The position numbers and the translations under genes are program-made. The notes beneath the pieces are model-generated. The model did no database searches. It worked only from the letters and a program-made list of their open reading frames with translations, and had not been told where the DNA came from. From Elymus sibiricus (taxonomy: Eukaryota; Streptophyta; Magnoliopsida; Poales; Poaceae), in NCBI GenBank assembly GCA_039707655.1, contig CM077672.1, positions 200,422,537-200,486,536 on the forward strand: DNA of 64,000 nucleotides, written 5' to 3'. Positions within the stretch are counted from its first letter, which is position 1. Each line of letters begins with the position of its first letter. Positions 34,698 to 45,204 of this stretch are shown here, in pieces.

Positions 34698-34840
34698 TCT
34701 TTTCCCGTCCGATATGTTGGGAGTTTGGCTTAGTTGATTTGATAGACAGAGCGAGAGAAAGACGTGAAATGCGTGAGTGTGTAGTGGACGCAATTTTGGA
34801 GGGCCTAAGAGAAATTGTGTATGTAAACCCTCTGTATTTA
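34694..34840 (+). repeat. dispersed GA-rich repeat, copy 1
   Basis: It starts GCGGGTCTTTTCCCG and contains GAGAGAAAGACGTGAAATGC, GTGTGTAGTGGACG and GGAGGGCCTAAGAGA. The same ordered words recur between 39985 and 41850. Confidence 0.7.
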
Positions 34841-35094
34841 TTTACTTTGCATATTAGCTTTGTCTCGGGTCAAACTTTCTAAACTTTGTCCAAGTTTATA
34901 CATACAAAAATAATGACATCCACAATATGAAGTAAATACGATTAGAATTATTATTCAATATATTTTCATACAACATATGTTTTTATTGTGAAAGTTCATA
35001 TAACCGGACGAGATTCATGTAAACACGGCAGATTTTCATTACATTTCGAACTTTTAGGACAAAAAAAGGAAAGAAACATGACCCTAAACCTATC

Positions 35095-35410
35095 CTACGG
35101 CGACGGCGTACGTCCACTTTCCTTTGTATTCCGCATCGGTGACCATGTCCTCCATCTGCCGTCTCCATGAATGGCGGCGGGGTTCAAGACCCGTGAAGTA
35201 AATGTGTGGTCTCCGGCGAGGAAGAGTAGAACATGGGAGATGGACCGGCCCACTTGGGACACCATGCCTGCCGCCTCCCATGCCCTACTCATCCTCAGAG
35301 GAGTCCGTGACCTCGGCGATGCCGGTGGACGTGAGGTCGATGGTGAACGTGAATTTGAACGTGGACCGGTGAGGCCAAGTGTCCGGGTGCGTCAATGAGT
35401 CGCCGGAGTT
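35095..35410 (-). pseudogene. unrecognised coding-like fragment
   Basis: On the minus strand one frame reads FKFTFTIDLTSTGIAEVTDS before a TAG. An overlapping frame from ATG 35292 reads GMVSQVGRSISHVLLFLAGD and RVLNPAAIHGDGRWRTWSP, ending at 35095. The amino-acid pattern and high GC content resemble a grass gene rather than repeat sequence, but no family is recognised. It may be a captured gene fragment. Confidence 0.3.
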
Positions 35411-35555
35411 CGTACCTCAGGCGGCGAGCCTGCTTAATGGCGGAATGCGGACGGACGGCATGAATGCGGGCAGCTGGCGAGGGGGGGGGGGACGCACGAG
35501 GGCGAGGGACGAGGGTTTTCTGTGGGCCAGGGTAGTCAGCTGCGGGCATGGCAAC

Positions 35556-35713
35556 GTGCCAAATTTTGACCATAATTTCAACTCAATTTTTTTAACGCAT
35601 GTCATCAAATATTATATCGTTGGATTCATATTTGAACATAGTTTCCAATGATATTATTTTCGGTGACATGCATTAATATTATTTTAGTTAAATCTAAGGT
35701 CAAAATTTGACAC
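35556..35713. mobile_element. MITE-like inverted-repeat element
   Basis: GTGCCAAATTTTGACCATAA at the left and the reverse complement of a similar stretch, GGTCAAAATTTGACAC, at the right flank about 110 bp of AT-rich sequence. The TTTGACC-type ends are common in small Triticeae MITEs. Exact ends and target duplication are not resolved. Confidence 0.5.
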
Positions 35714-36125
35714 AAAATACGAAGGGGACCAATAAACCAGGTCGGAGGCCTCTGCACTAGAGTATGGAGTGCTTATTAACACATGGCCCACCTCACACTC
35801 TCAACAAATTTCTTGGAACCCATGCTACAATCTCTCCCTCCTCGTCTCTCTCTTCTAGTGTGTTTTTTTACATCAATCGTCTCTCTCTTCTAAATTCAGC
35901 CGACGCGGGCGGGGGATGGGGACATGGAGGGGGAAAGTTTGCCTACCATCGGTTTGCTCTCAACTGCGGTCCCGCAAGTGAGCAAAAATGCAAGACGAAG
36001 CGCGTTCCATTCGGTGAGCGATGTGCCGGACCGACCGTGTCGGGGTGCAATGCGAACTCGATAAGTGTGATGTACACCGTCAGTTCCTTTTGAACTTCCA
36101 TACTTCTTTTTTTTGGAATGGCTAA

Positions 36126-37880
36126 CGCGCGCACGCACGCTTCGGAGCGGATGATTTCTGACCGGCTGGGCTTGTCCTAATTAAGTAAGTTCATCAGGGT
36201 GTATTATTGATAATTAAGGAAAGGGCGGGCAAGTAGCTGGCGTAGAATATCGGGGGTTATCTTCACAAGTTTAAAACGAGGAAAAGGAACAATCACAGGA
36301 CGCCTATCGCGTTCGCATCAGACCAGCACACGGTCGATCTACCCCGCCGCTCAACGCCAACCGGCTTGGAATTTCACTGGCATGTGGGAACGCATGTCAG
36401 CAATCCGACCATGGGCCAAACTAGCCCGCCCCATCGTCGCCATTTCCTGCACGCGCGTGGTTCGGACAAAATTTTCTCAAGGTGACTTATACACCTGGAC
36501 GGAGGGAGAAACCGCATGTGATCAAACCAAACTCAGTCATCCAATCGCTGACACCTAATTTTCATCGATACAGTATGTTTATAAGGCCGATTTTAAATAT
36601 AAATATGTTTTTACACATCAAATGATACCTAAAAACAACAACATAAAGAAAAACTATCACTGCTCACGGAACGAGCCAGCCTCGTCGTCTTTGGCTGCCG
36701 GCGCGAACCAGCCAGAGCTGCCGACGTGTGTCTCCACAGCGTCGTTGTCCTCGGCCTCCAGCTACTCCTTCACGCGGAGCGTGATGGCGCTCTGCACAGA
36801 CGCGAGAACCGCCCGGTTCACATCCAAGATGTTTGGTTCCGCCTGCAGGAGGGCCTCAATGGCAGCAGCATCCGCGCGCTCCGCGTCGACTTGAGACTCC
36901 GCCGCCCGGTTCAAGTCCACAACGTCTGGTTCTGCATGTAGGAGGGCCTCGATGGCAGCGGCATCCGCGCGCTCCGCGTCGAGTTGAGCCTCAGCCGCCC
37001 GGTTCACAACCATGACATCTGGTTCCGCCTGCAGGAGGGCCTCGATGGCAGCGGCATCCGCACGCTCCGCGTCAAGTTGAGCCTCCGCCGCCCGGTTCAC
37101 GACCATGACATCCGGTTCCGCTTGCAAGAGGGCCTCGATGGCAGCGGCGGCGTCAACATCTTGTAGTACGTGATCTTGCTGCGCACCATGGCTATCCGGC
37201 GAACTAGGGGACGATTGATGCGGGCTAGGGGATCAAAAGGTGGGAGAATGGGCTGGGAGGTGGGGTTATGGGGCAGGGGTGACTGACCGGCAAGTAGTTG
37301 GCGTAGGCCGAGCAACGAAGGTTCTGGTGTGAATAGTGGTACCGGTGATGACCGGTCAATCGGTTTTCACTGTGCGGAGTTTGCAAAGCCGGACGGCTAG
37401 AACCTGGAGAGTTGTGGGGTGGGATGGGACCAAACGTCTGGACCTCCCCACCCGTTCGGTGTATGGGATTTGTTTTTTTAGATGTTGTAGGTGGGATTCG
37501 TATCCGAAAAGACTCTTCTGCGATCGTGTGTGCCAACACGCGGATCCCCTTCTCGCAACCTCTATCAACTTCCGACCAAGTCTGTTTCTTTCCGAGTTAA
37601 TAACTGCAGCCGTTTCCATGTATTTACAGTGGCCCCACCTCCTCCTTTGATGATACAAGCAGCACATCGTTGCATGCACGTTGGCCCACTTTACTTTCCA
37701 TTTAATCCTCGCCTGGTGAATGCGCATGGACCTTTCCATTCCCAATTAATCGCCCCTCCTGATTTTCACTTGGGTGTGGCCCGCCCTTTCCTTAATTATC
37801 AATAATACACCTCGATGAACTTACTTAATTAGGACAAGCCCAGCCGGTCGGAAATCGTGCGCTCCGACGCGCGCGCGCAT
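36126..37880. mobile_element. Mutator-like element with ~100-bp inverted ends carrying an ORF
   Basis: 36126-36230 and 37788-37880 are near-identical inverted repeats. The shared stretch runs from a CGCGCG-rich outer part through CCGGCTGGGCTTGTCCTAAT and AATTAAGTAAGTTCATC to AAGGGCGGGC. Long inverted ends around a GC-rich ORF resemble a Mutator-type transposon that has picked up host sequence. No transposase is present, and no 9-bp target duplication could be assigned by eye. Confidence 0.6.
36657..37232 (-). CDS. 31-residue tandem-repeat protein fragment
   Basis: The minus-strand frame is open from just inside a TGA at 37233-37235 to TGA 36657-36659, with one in-frame TAG at 36762-36764. 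Its core is a tandem repeat of 93 bp whose units start at 36836, 36929 and 37022, with a partial unit from 37115 (plus coordinates). Each unit encodes a helix-prone segment containing AIEALLQAEPDVMVVNRAAE and QLDAERADAA. The end reads HVGSSGWFAPAAKDDEAGS. There is no ATG before the repeat in this frame; an ATG at 37188 is in another frame, so a 5' exon or frameshift is possible. The family is unknown. Confidence 0.45.
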
Positions 37881-38072
37881 ATCACAAAAATTGTGAAGAT
37901 AACACTTCGTTCTTTGCCTTCGCGCAATACATCGATGGAAATACCGATTATAATGACGCAGAATTTTCTACTAAATCCCATAAAAAGGCGTCCTCTTCGC
38001 CCCTCCGGCCGCAATCATTGCACTAATCATATACTTTCTATTTGACTTCCTTCCCCTCCGGCGAAATGCGTT

Positions 38073-38630
38073 AGACGGAGCGCACCATTGAGGTAGACGA
38101 CGGTCATGTCGTTCGGAAGTGCCGCCTAGAAGCCGAGACAACTGCCTTCTTTGCATCCAGGAAGTCCGTAGGAGACAACAACTGTCATGTCACCGTGACC
38201 GTTGGATGCGACGTGACCACGTCATTCAAGCTCGAGCTGCCACAAGGGGACTCGAACGTGACCGTGTACCCTTACACTGGCACCGGTTTACTGTGGGAAA
38301 GGCTCTTCCGCGTCGGGGACCCGTCCAGCCTGTGCAACCAACGGAAATGCCGGCATGCACTTCGGGGCTGGCTCCACTCATTGATCTACATCCCAATGAA
38401 ACAGTGTGGGAGACGGTCATCCCCGACGGCGTTGTGAGGAAGATAGTCCAGGAGGTGAAACGCCGGCGGTTGCATCAACGAGGAGGGTGTGACTTTAGCT
38501 TCGACATGAATGTGGACCGGCGTCATGTCGTTACCCTACCGGCGCTACATTCGTGGAGAAGCTTCTTAGCGACGAAGGTGCTAGGACCCGGCATGTCTCG
38601 CACACACCATCAAACAAGTAGTACAGTAGT
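38073..38630 (+). pseudogene. decayed cellular-gene-like fragment
   Basis: Three frames carry consecutive coding-like text. From about 38079: IEVDDGHVVRKCRLEAETTA and TTSFKLELPQGDSNVTVYPY. After a shift near 38385: NETVWETVIPDGVVRKIVQE. After another near 38470: RCINEEGVTLAST, later TGATFVEKLLSDEGARTRHV. Codon-like composition and continuity across two shifts argue for a once-functional exon. I do not recognise the family and see no transposon motif. It lies just right of the Mutator-like element. Confidence 0.45.
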
Positions 38631-39984
38631 ACCGCTTATCTAGGCTTTCGCCGGCCTATTGATGCACATACGAGAATTTTTAAATCATATAATTCGCTAT
38701 GTACGTTTGGTCTTGTCACTAATAAGTACTAGTACTATATTTGTAACCATTGAGTAACTGGTACTAGTTGATGAATGTTGCGTAGCCGTGGATGTCCGAG
38801 CTAAATTTGAAACACAATCACGATCAAACGAGATGTTACCATTGGGCTCCACCACTCCACCAGCCAGAATCACCTTGGCCTATTTGATTTCTAGGATCCT
38901 CAAAACACAGGAATCGCAAAAATATAGGATTGTTCTCTTTGGATGGGAATGGCTTGGATTGGAGTATAGGATTAGGATTGTGTGTTTGATGTCATAGGAA
39001 AGACAAATAAATTTTTAAAATACTCCTAGGTTGGAGTAGATGCAGGATTTCCTATATTATTAAATGTAGCACAATAGCTTCATTCGTCTAGCTTACTGCG
39101 GGAAAGGTCATTTCTGGAAGAAGATGATGGAGAGGCGGATTCAGCAAAGATTGAAATTATGGTTGCTTCGCCCGTGACTTTGTGATTTGACGCCTCATTA
39201 CTTTGTGATTTGTGATAGTAGAAGGGAGTAGACTCTGTGCTCTATGCATGCATCCATGCAAGGGAGAAAGAGGAGAGAGGTTGCATTTTTTATTCCATCA
39301 ATCAATTTGGCATCGGCGCACCACCGAGTTCCGGTTCCCTCTTTTTTTGGCTTTCGCAGCACCCTCCACAATGGTTCCCATCGATGCCAAAAGCTATTTT
39401 ACCATTTGGCTACACATTGTGGATGCCCTTAAGCGTACCACTTGGTTAAAGAGGAGGTGGTTTTGCCACACGGAAGGCAGGGGAGGTTGGCCTCATGGTT
39501 TGCTAACATGCAGTCCCACGTGTCAGTGATGTACCAAGCCGATCCGCGTCCCACATGACTACATGAGGCAGAACAACGGCAGAAGCAACTTCAGCGAGGA
39601 GTGAAATGATGGTTGCTTCGTCCCTCCAACATATACTGTGGGAAAGCTGCAGCTTTGTGATTTGATGCCACATTGCTCATTACTACTGCGGCACCACGAC
39701 CGGGGTACGTCCCCCCTGCTGCTCTGCATTGTTATTTGGTGCATGGCACATGGACCCGGATGCTGGTTGTCCCACATGTCAGCGAAAGGGAGTAGAACAT
39801 TTATGAAAGCGAGCGCTCCACTCTTACGACGGAGGAGTACAAGACACGGCGGCCCAGTGAACTGTAACTTGTAATGTACTATACTACTGTAGTAAGTACT
39901 ATGTGGTAGTCTTGTACTACTCTTATACCACTTGGTTTTGCTGTTTCGCGTGATCCATCGATACAAACCCGATTAAACAGGCGA
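38631..39984. other. intergenic, no gene seen
   Basis: Near 38870-38960 GGCCTATTTGATTTCTAGGA resembles the start of a Tourist-type MITE, but no matching right end was found. A segment with ATGGTTGCTTCG and CTTTGTGATTTGA occurs at 39160-39200 and again at 39608-39670 as a direct duplication. Confidence 0.4.
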
Positions 39985-40502
39985 GGGCGGGTCTTTTCCC
40001 GCGCGGTAGGCAGGGTAGTTTGGCATAGTCGGTTTGACAGAGAGACCGAGAGAAAGATGTGAAATGCTTGAATGTGTAGTGGGCCCTTTTTTTGTGTCAT
40101 GTGTGTGTATAATCGGACTTTCAGATCACTAGATGATACTAGCCATACATTTCAATGCAATTTTAATGTATGCAACATGAATAATTGAAGTAACAATATG
40201 AGATCTAAAACTTAAAATACATATGATTTATTGTGTTAGAGTATAGTAGTACTGTATTGCATAGTTGTTAGAACGTGTAGGGACGTATTTTCGAGGGCCT
40301 ACAGAGAGAAATTCGGCATAAAGTGGATTCAAATATTTGTATTCGTCATCATAGCATTTGTAACTCATATCTAGAGTTTATACGGTACACGTGAATGCTT
40401 GTTCACTCTTACGAAACCAGTACAACAATATTGGGGTGGCGTGCGCCAATTTAGGCGTGGGAGGTTGGCCTAGTCGGCTCCACGGAGAGATCAAGAGAAG
40501 AG

Positions 40503-41383
40503 ATAAATACACTGGCGGTCACTGTATTTGAAGCGAAAGCATAACACGGTCACCGGACTTCAGAATACGCTCATTAGGGTCACTATATACGTTGGTTGGT
40601 GATTATACGGTCACTCGCTCACCGTTCAGCATCGTATTGCACTCCGTTGACCGGCCAAATAGTCTACGTGGCACTATGTTGACTGGTTAAATTTGCCATG
40701 TTCCTTGTGGGTCTCACCTGTCAGTTGGCAAAGGAAAGAGATAAGATAAACAGAAATTTACGTAGGCGCGACAAGACTCGAACCCTTGCGCGCGAACCAC
40801 CTGGCTGTGTATGTGTGTGTCAGGGCCTGATGTGTGTGCATGCACGTGTAGGTTGAGCACTTGAGCGTGAGCGTGTGTGTTGGTCGTGTGGTGAGTGCAT
40901 GCGTGCATGCGTGTGTGTGCATGCATGCATGCGTGTGTGCATGTGAGTGTTGCATGCATGCAGTTCGTGTGCATGCATTCGTGTGTGTATAATCACCACA
41001 CTGGATCATGCATATTAAAAGAACCAGTCAACCAGCACAGCATACCAATACAAGGCCACCTTGTCCGCGCCACTTCGAATCTCTTCTACTAGTGATACCC
41101 ACCGTGCAATATTTTATTTTCATTTGTTTACATTCTTATACCCGCTGACAGGTGGGCCCTATGGTAGTGAGATAATGAGCGCTGATGATGCAACACTAGT
41201 TGCACCACGTGGACTGTTTAACTGGTCAACTAATCGGGTCTTCAACAAATACAGAGCTCTACGGTGAGTCTGTGACTATATAACAAGCACAAAATGTATA
41301 TGGTGACCGTAGTGAGTGTATTGTGAAGTCCAGTGATCATATCGTGCTTTCGCTTCAAATGCAGTGATCGTCGGTGTATATCT
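40503..41383. mobile_element. foldback / Mutator-type inverted-repeat element (~880 bp)
   Basis: The left arm 40503-40735 is the inverted repeat of the right arm 41140-41383, shown by ATTTGAAGCGAAAGC (left) against GCTTTCGCTTCAAAT (right) and by CACCTGTCAG against CTGACAGG. Similarity probably extends further inward, so the element could fold into a long hairpin. It interrupts a copy of the GA-rich repeat. No transposase ORF is present. On the minus strand GGTTCGAGTC near 40770-40780 resembles a pol III B box. Confidence 0.7.
40800..40985. repeat. TG/GCATGC low-complexity tract in the foldback loop
   Basis: Alternating TGTGTG and GCATGCAT words fill the loop between the arms. His/Thr-rich ORFs across it on the minus strand are artefacts of this composition. 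Confidence 0.9.
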
Positions 41384-41850
41384 CGTGAGAGAGAGAGAGA
41401 TGGAACATGCGTGAATGTGACGGGGCATACTTTTAGAGGACCTAGAGATAGTTTGTGTGCGTACGTGAAACAGGCGTAGAAAGGGTGGGCGATGGGGAGA
41501 GAGAGAGATGCTCTTCGTTTCTCTTTATTATGACTAACTTCATAGTATAAAAATATAAACATTCACAATGCGGAATAAATATCATTGGATGCACCATGCA
41601 ATTAACTTTCGTACTCCATATAACTTTGCAATATTGTATAGATGCACATTTTATAAAATAAATTTTGGCCACACTTTGCGTAGTTCTAATTCAAAAGGAA
41701 TCTTGTATCCAAAGTAAATGTGAACAGAGGGCTTTTTAGATCAATGGAGCACATGATAAGATGCAACATGTGTGAATGTGTAGTTTACGTATTTGGCAGG
41801 GCCTGGAGAGGGTATGTGTACGTATTCGAGAGAGGCACGGATAGAGGGGG

Positions 41851-43540
41851 TGTGTGTGCGATGAGAGATAGATAGCACGAGAAATGAGAGAGGTCTAGAG
41901 AGATAGAGACAAATAAGATATGTCTTGACGAGAGATGGTCTTGAGTGTGTGTATGCAAGGGAGAAGGGGAGAGAGACATGAGCAGAAATAGTGTGTGGGG
42001 TGTGTGTGTCTGGTGTGCATGTGTGGGTGTGACAAGATACCGAGACCTAGGGGTAGGGGTGTGTGAGCTAGGTCTGGTGGGCCGAGGTGAGGCCCCGGGT
42101 CGGTTCCGTCCGGCGTCACATTGGTCCACCCATGACACATTATACGGAGACCCCTGGAGGACTAGTCGCACAAGAGAAAGAAACCAGAGCCGTGAAGGAC
42201 TTTGTGTCCACCGACAAAGACGGCTAGGAATTGTAACCATAGGCCCCAGGTATGTTTATACAACCCCGGGGCCTAGTCTGTCGATAGCATGCATACATAG
42301 AATCCCTTGGTATTCACGTAGTGTACTCTGGACACAACCTAGTCACAAATATACATGACCGGGTGTAGGGTATTTCCTGGATCGCAAGGGCCCGAACTAA
42401 GGTAAATCCTTGTCTCTTATTACCATGCCTCCAACCTAGCTGTAAGGGATATCCTACTGAATGCTCTGCTGGAATCATATTCGTCAACTAGTAAGAGAGG
42501 TGGAGATCGACAATGCGTGCGAGATAGGCCTAAGCGTCAGGGAGACACATAGGCATGTATATGTATAGAGAAAAGGGTCGATGTAGAGCGTGCGTGCCTA
42601 TGCGTGTGAAAGAGTTCTTATGACAGAGAATAGTGAAAGAAGTCGTAGATAGTTGTGAGATAGAGGGAGGGAGGGTGATATATATATAGACAGCGTGTGT
42701 GCGAGAGACACCTCAGGAGAGAGTGTGAGGATGTACGAGAGAGAATGCCGATGGATATACATCGTGTGCACGTATGTGTGAGCAAGAAAGACAACACGTG
42801 TGTCAGGAGGGTACGCGTAAAAGACTGATGTACACATCAATTTACAATATAAAATTGTATCGTATTTGGATGGGATCATGATATTTGTGATTCGCGTATG
42901 GAATGATCATTCGTGTATCAAACATCCATATTCTGTCGAATTTGAGCATGTGTATGGTATTATTCGACATAATTGATCCATAGAGTTAGTATTTTGAAAT
43001 CCAGGCAATGCATGGCTTTAGCAATTCAAATATAAACGTGATTATAGTTTATGTTGTGTGTGTAAAGCACATTATACATACAAAAGATACATAGTGAACA
43101 TTCTAAATAGCTAGCTAGGAACTAGCATACGTTTGAAATCAACTTAAGGTGGTTTCAAATATTTGAATTCAATATGAAGTGCATTCAATTATTTGAATTC
43201 GAGATCATGCCATTTGTAAATCATACCTAAATTAAGGGTGCATCAATCTTTGCTTTGCTTTTGTACATAATAACATATAGTCGTGTACAAAATACATTCA
43301 AATTTACCACCTCCATTCCAAAATAATAGTTGTTATAGGATTTTCAAGAGTCAAAATTTAAAAAGAAGCGCATAATTTAATGAGGTTTTCAATCATACAA
43401 GGTCAAATTTAACGAGGTCTATTAAGGTCAATCCTAATAGTTCAAGAGTACTGTAAATGTGAATGCTTCTGGTTCAAAATTTTGAACGAATCACTAAAAG
43501 AGCCTCTCCTCGCCTGAAACCACGCGAGACCAATGTTTGG
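41851..43540. other. intergenic with purine-rich stretches and an LTR-like remnant
   Basis: GA/GT-rich sequence without a credible gene. At about 42240-42440, words such as CCCCGGGGCCTAGTCTGTCG and CGGGTGTAGGGTATTTCC resemble the R-U5 part of a Triticeae retrotransposon LTR, without ends. At 43308-43330, CCTCCATTCCAAAATAATAG resembles a Stowaway MITE end, again unpaired. Confidence 0.35.
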
Positions 43541-45204
43541 TAGAAGGAAATTACCATCATAACTCTGACCCGTGAAGCCTATTGGCCCGACGTCCAGAAG
43601 TCTAAACCGGGGTAGGTTTGTAACTTCACCGAGATGCCACACAACCGCCTCCGAAAAACATTCATATACCGGGGGCGCCTAAACGCCGATGCACTCGGCC
43701 AAAATCACTCTCGCCCACTATTTTGGAGATTACCGTCCTACCCCCGACCCGCTGCATGTCCGAAATTTTAGATGGGGGCAACGTTTGTAACTTTCCCCAA
43801 ATTTCAAACAAGCGCGTCCCGGAAACATGGTTCCCCCTTAGCTTCCCCCCTCCCTCGTCCGATTCCCCATTCATACTCCGTGGGCGCCAAAACTCCCTCT
43901 CCACCAGCCGCGAAACCCCAGCCCCCTCCGTCCGCCACGCCATCGCACCGATCCACCGCCGCCCTCCTCCATCACACCGAAGCCGATACCCCGACGTCGT
44001 CGTCCACCGCAACCTCAACCGCAGCACCCTCCAGGACTTAGCAGTTGAAGCCGAGGCAGAGCTGCCTCCACGATGCTGATGTGCATCATACCCGAGCCAC
44101 TTCAACCCCTCCGTCCTGTGCCTCACCGCAGCTGCTCCAACGTTGCAACCGTCCACCGCACCGGAGCTGTTCCTGCTACGCCGTCATTCGCCGCCTCGGA
44201 TCTGCTTCTCCGCCACCGACAGAGGGCCACCGCACCACACTCAACAACTTGGCCATGGGTGCGTCCAAGGCTCCACCGTCCTCCACAACATCTGATTTCC
44301 AGCGAACCACAAGAAGATCGTCGAAAAATCATAAGGAGGACATAGCATGGCAAGCCGATATTGGTACTCCTCTTCCCTTATTCTTGCAAATCTTACATGT
44401 CTGCTCGCACGGTATTCATCCCACGAAGGAAACTAGATGACCACTTCTTACTGCACATTCTTCCTGATACTAGATGTTCCAAGTAACTCGCAATGCACAA
44501 GGTTTCCCCCCAGTTACTATTTCACTTTAGCTAGAGGTTCGTCGCCTGCCTGGATTTCAATTCAGTATCAGTTGATTCCCAATTAAAGGAAGCACCACCC
44601 GCGGAGGTGCGTGGAGCACCTAGTCCACCTATTCACCGGGAAAGCGGCGCCTCAGTGTCTATCTTAGAGGTGTGTGTGGCGCAGGAGCTGCTGGCGCTCG
44701 ATCTGGAGGTCCACCGGGCTTAAAGGGATGGCCGGGGGGCGCTGCCAAGCACGACAGTGGGGTGAGGTCGAGGGGAGGGCGGGGCGGCGGAGGCAGGGGT
44801 CTAGGCCGGTGGTCGCTGGTGGTTCGAGGAAAATCATCAACAGTGACTGGCGGGAGGTAGATGAAGGCCATCTGCCCGTTCCTTATAGATCGGACGGTGC
44901 AGAAAAAATCGACTAACCTATTTGTTTTTAGTCAATTGTTATTTTCATAGGACCACCTATGGTGGTTTGCTGGAGGATTACCTGCACTTCCCAGCAATCC
45001 CTGTGCTTATATTTCAAAAGCCTAGAATCTAATTTCGTGTGCCATGCATGTTGTAGAGCTATCATATGTCTGCCATCATTTGTTTTTGACCCACCAGCTA
45101 TCTGATACTTTTACACTGCACTACTTGTGCACAAACTACACCCATACTCTCTCACTATTGTTTTATTACGCATGGGTATTTCAGAATCTCAACCGTAGTA
45201 TTCT
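43541..45204 (+). other. GC-rich leader upstream of the transposase-like gene
   Basis: A block with TTTGTAACTT followed by a shifted copy gives a rough direct duplication: 43540-43680 against 43720-43880. It then passes into C-rich sequence with Pro/His-rich open frames (44045-44440). It may be promoter and first exon of the gene that follows, but no start or splice site is clear. 44560-44940 is a GC-rich block of unknown origin. Confidence 0.3.

Larger units (their letters stand above)
39985..41850 (+). repeat. further copies of the dispersed GA-rich repeat
   Basis: The ordered words of the 34694 copy recur at 39985-40090 (GCGGGTCTTTTCCCG, GAGAGAAAGATGTGAAATGC), 40262-40320 (GAGGGCCTACAGAGAGAAAT), 40430-40502 continuing at 41384-41465 (split by the foldback element; CATGCGTGAATGTGACGGGG) and 41750-41850 (GTGTGAATGTGTAGTTTACG). 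Confidence 0.6.

Noticed and set aside
27190..34737. ORFs at 27190-27558 and 34288-34737 with near-identical products
   Set aside because: The identity is due to the LTR pair; the reading frames are not conserved genes.
38870..39060. Tourist-type MITE
   Set aside because: The left end resembles one, but no inverted right end or target duplication was found.
40714..41009. His/Thr-rich minus-strand ORFs
   Set aside because: Produced by TG and GCATGC repeats.
42240..42470. separate LTR retrotransposon
   Set aside because: Only R-U5-like words without ends, primer site or coding sequence; kept as a possible remnant in the region note.
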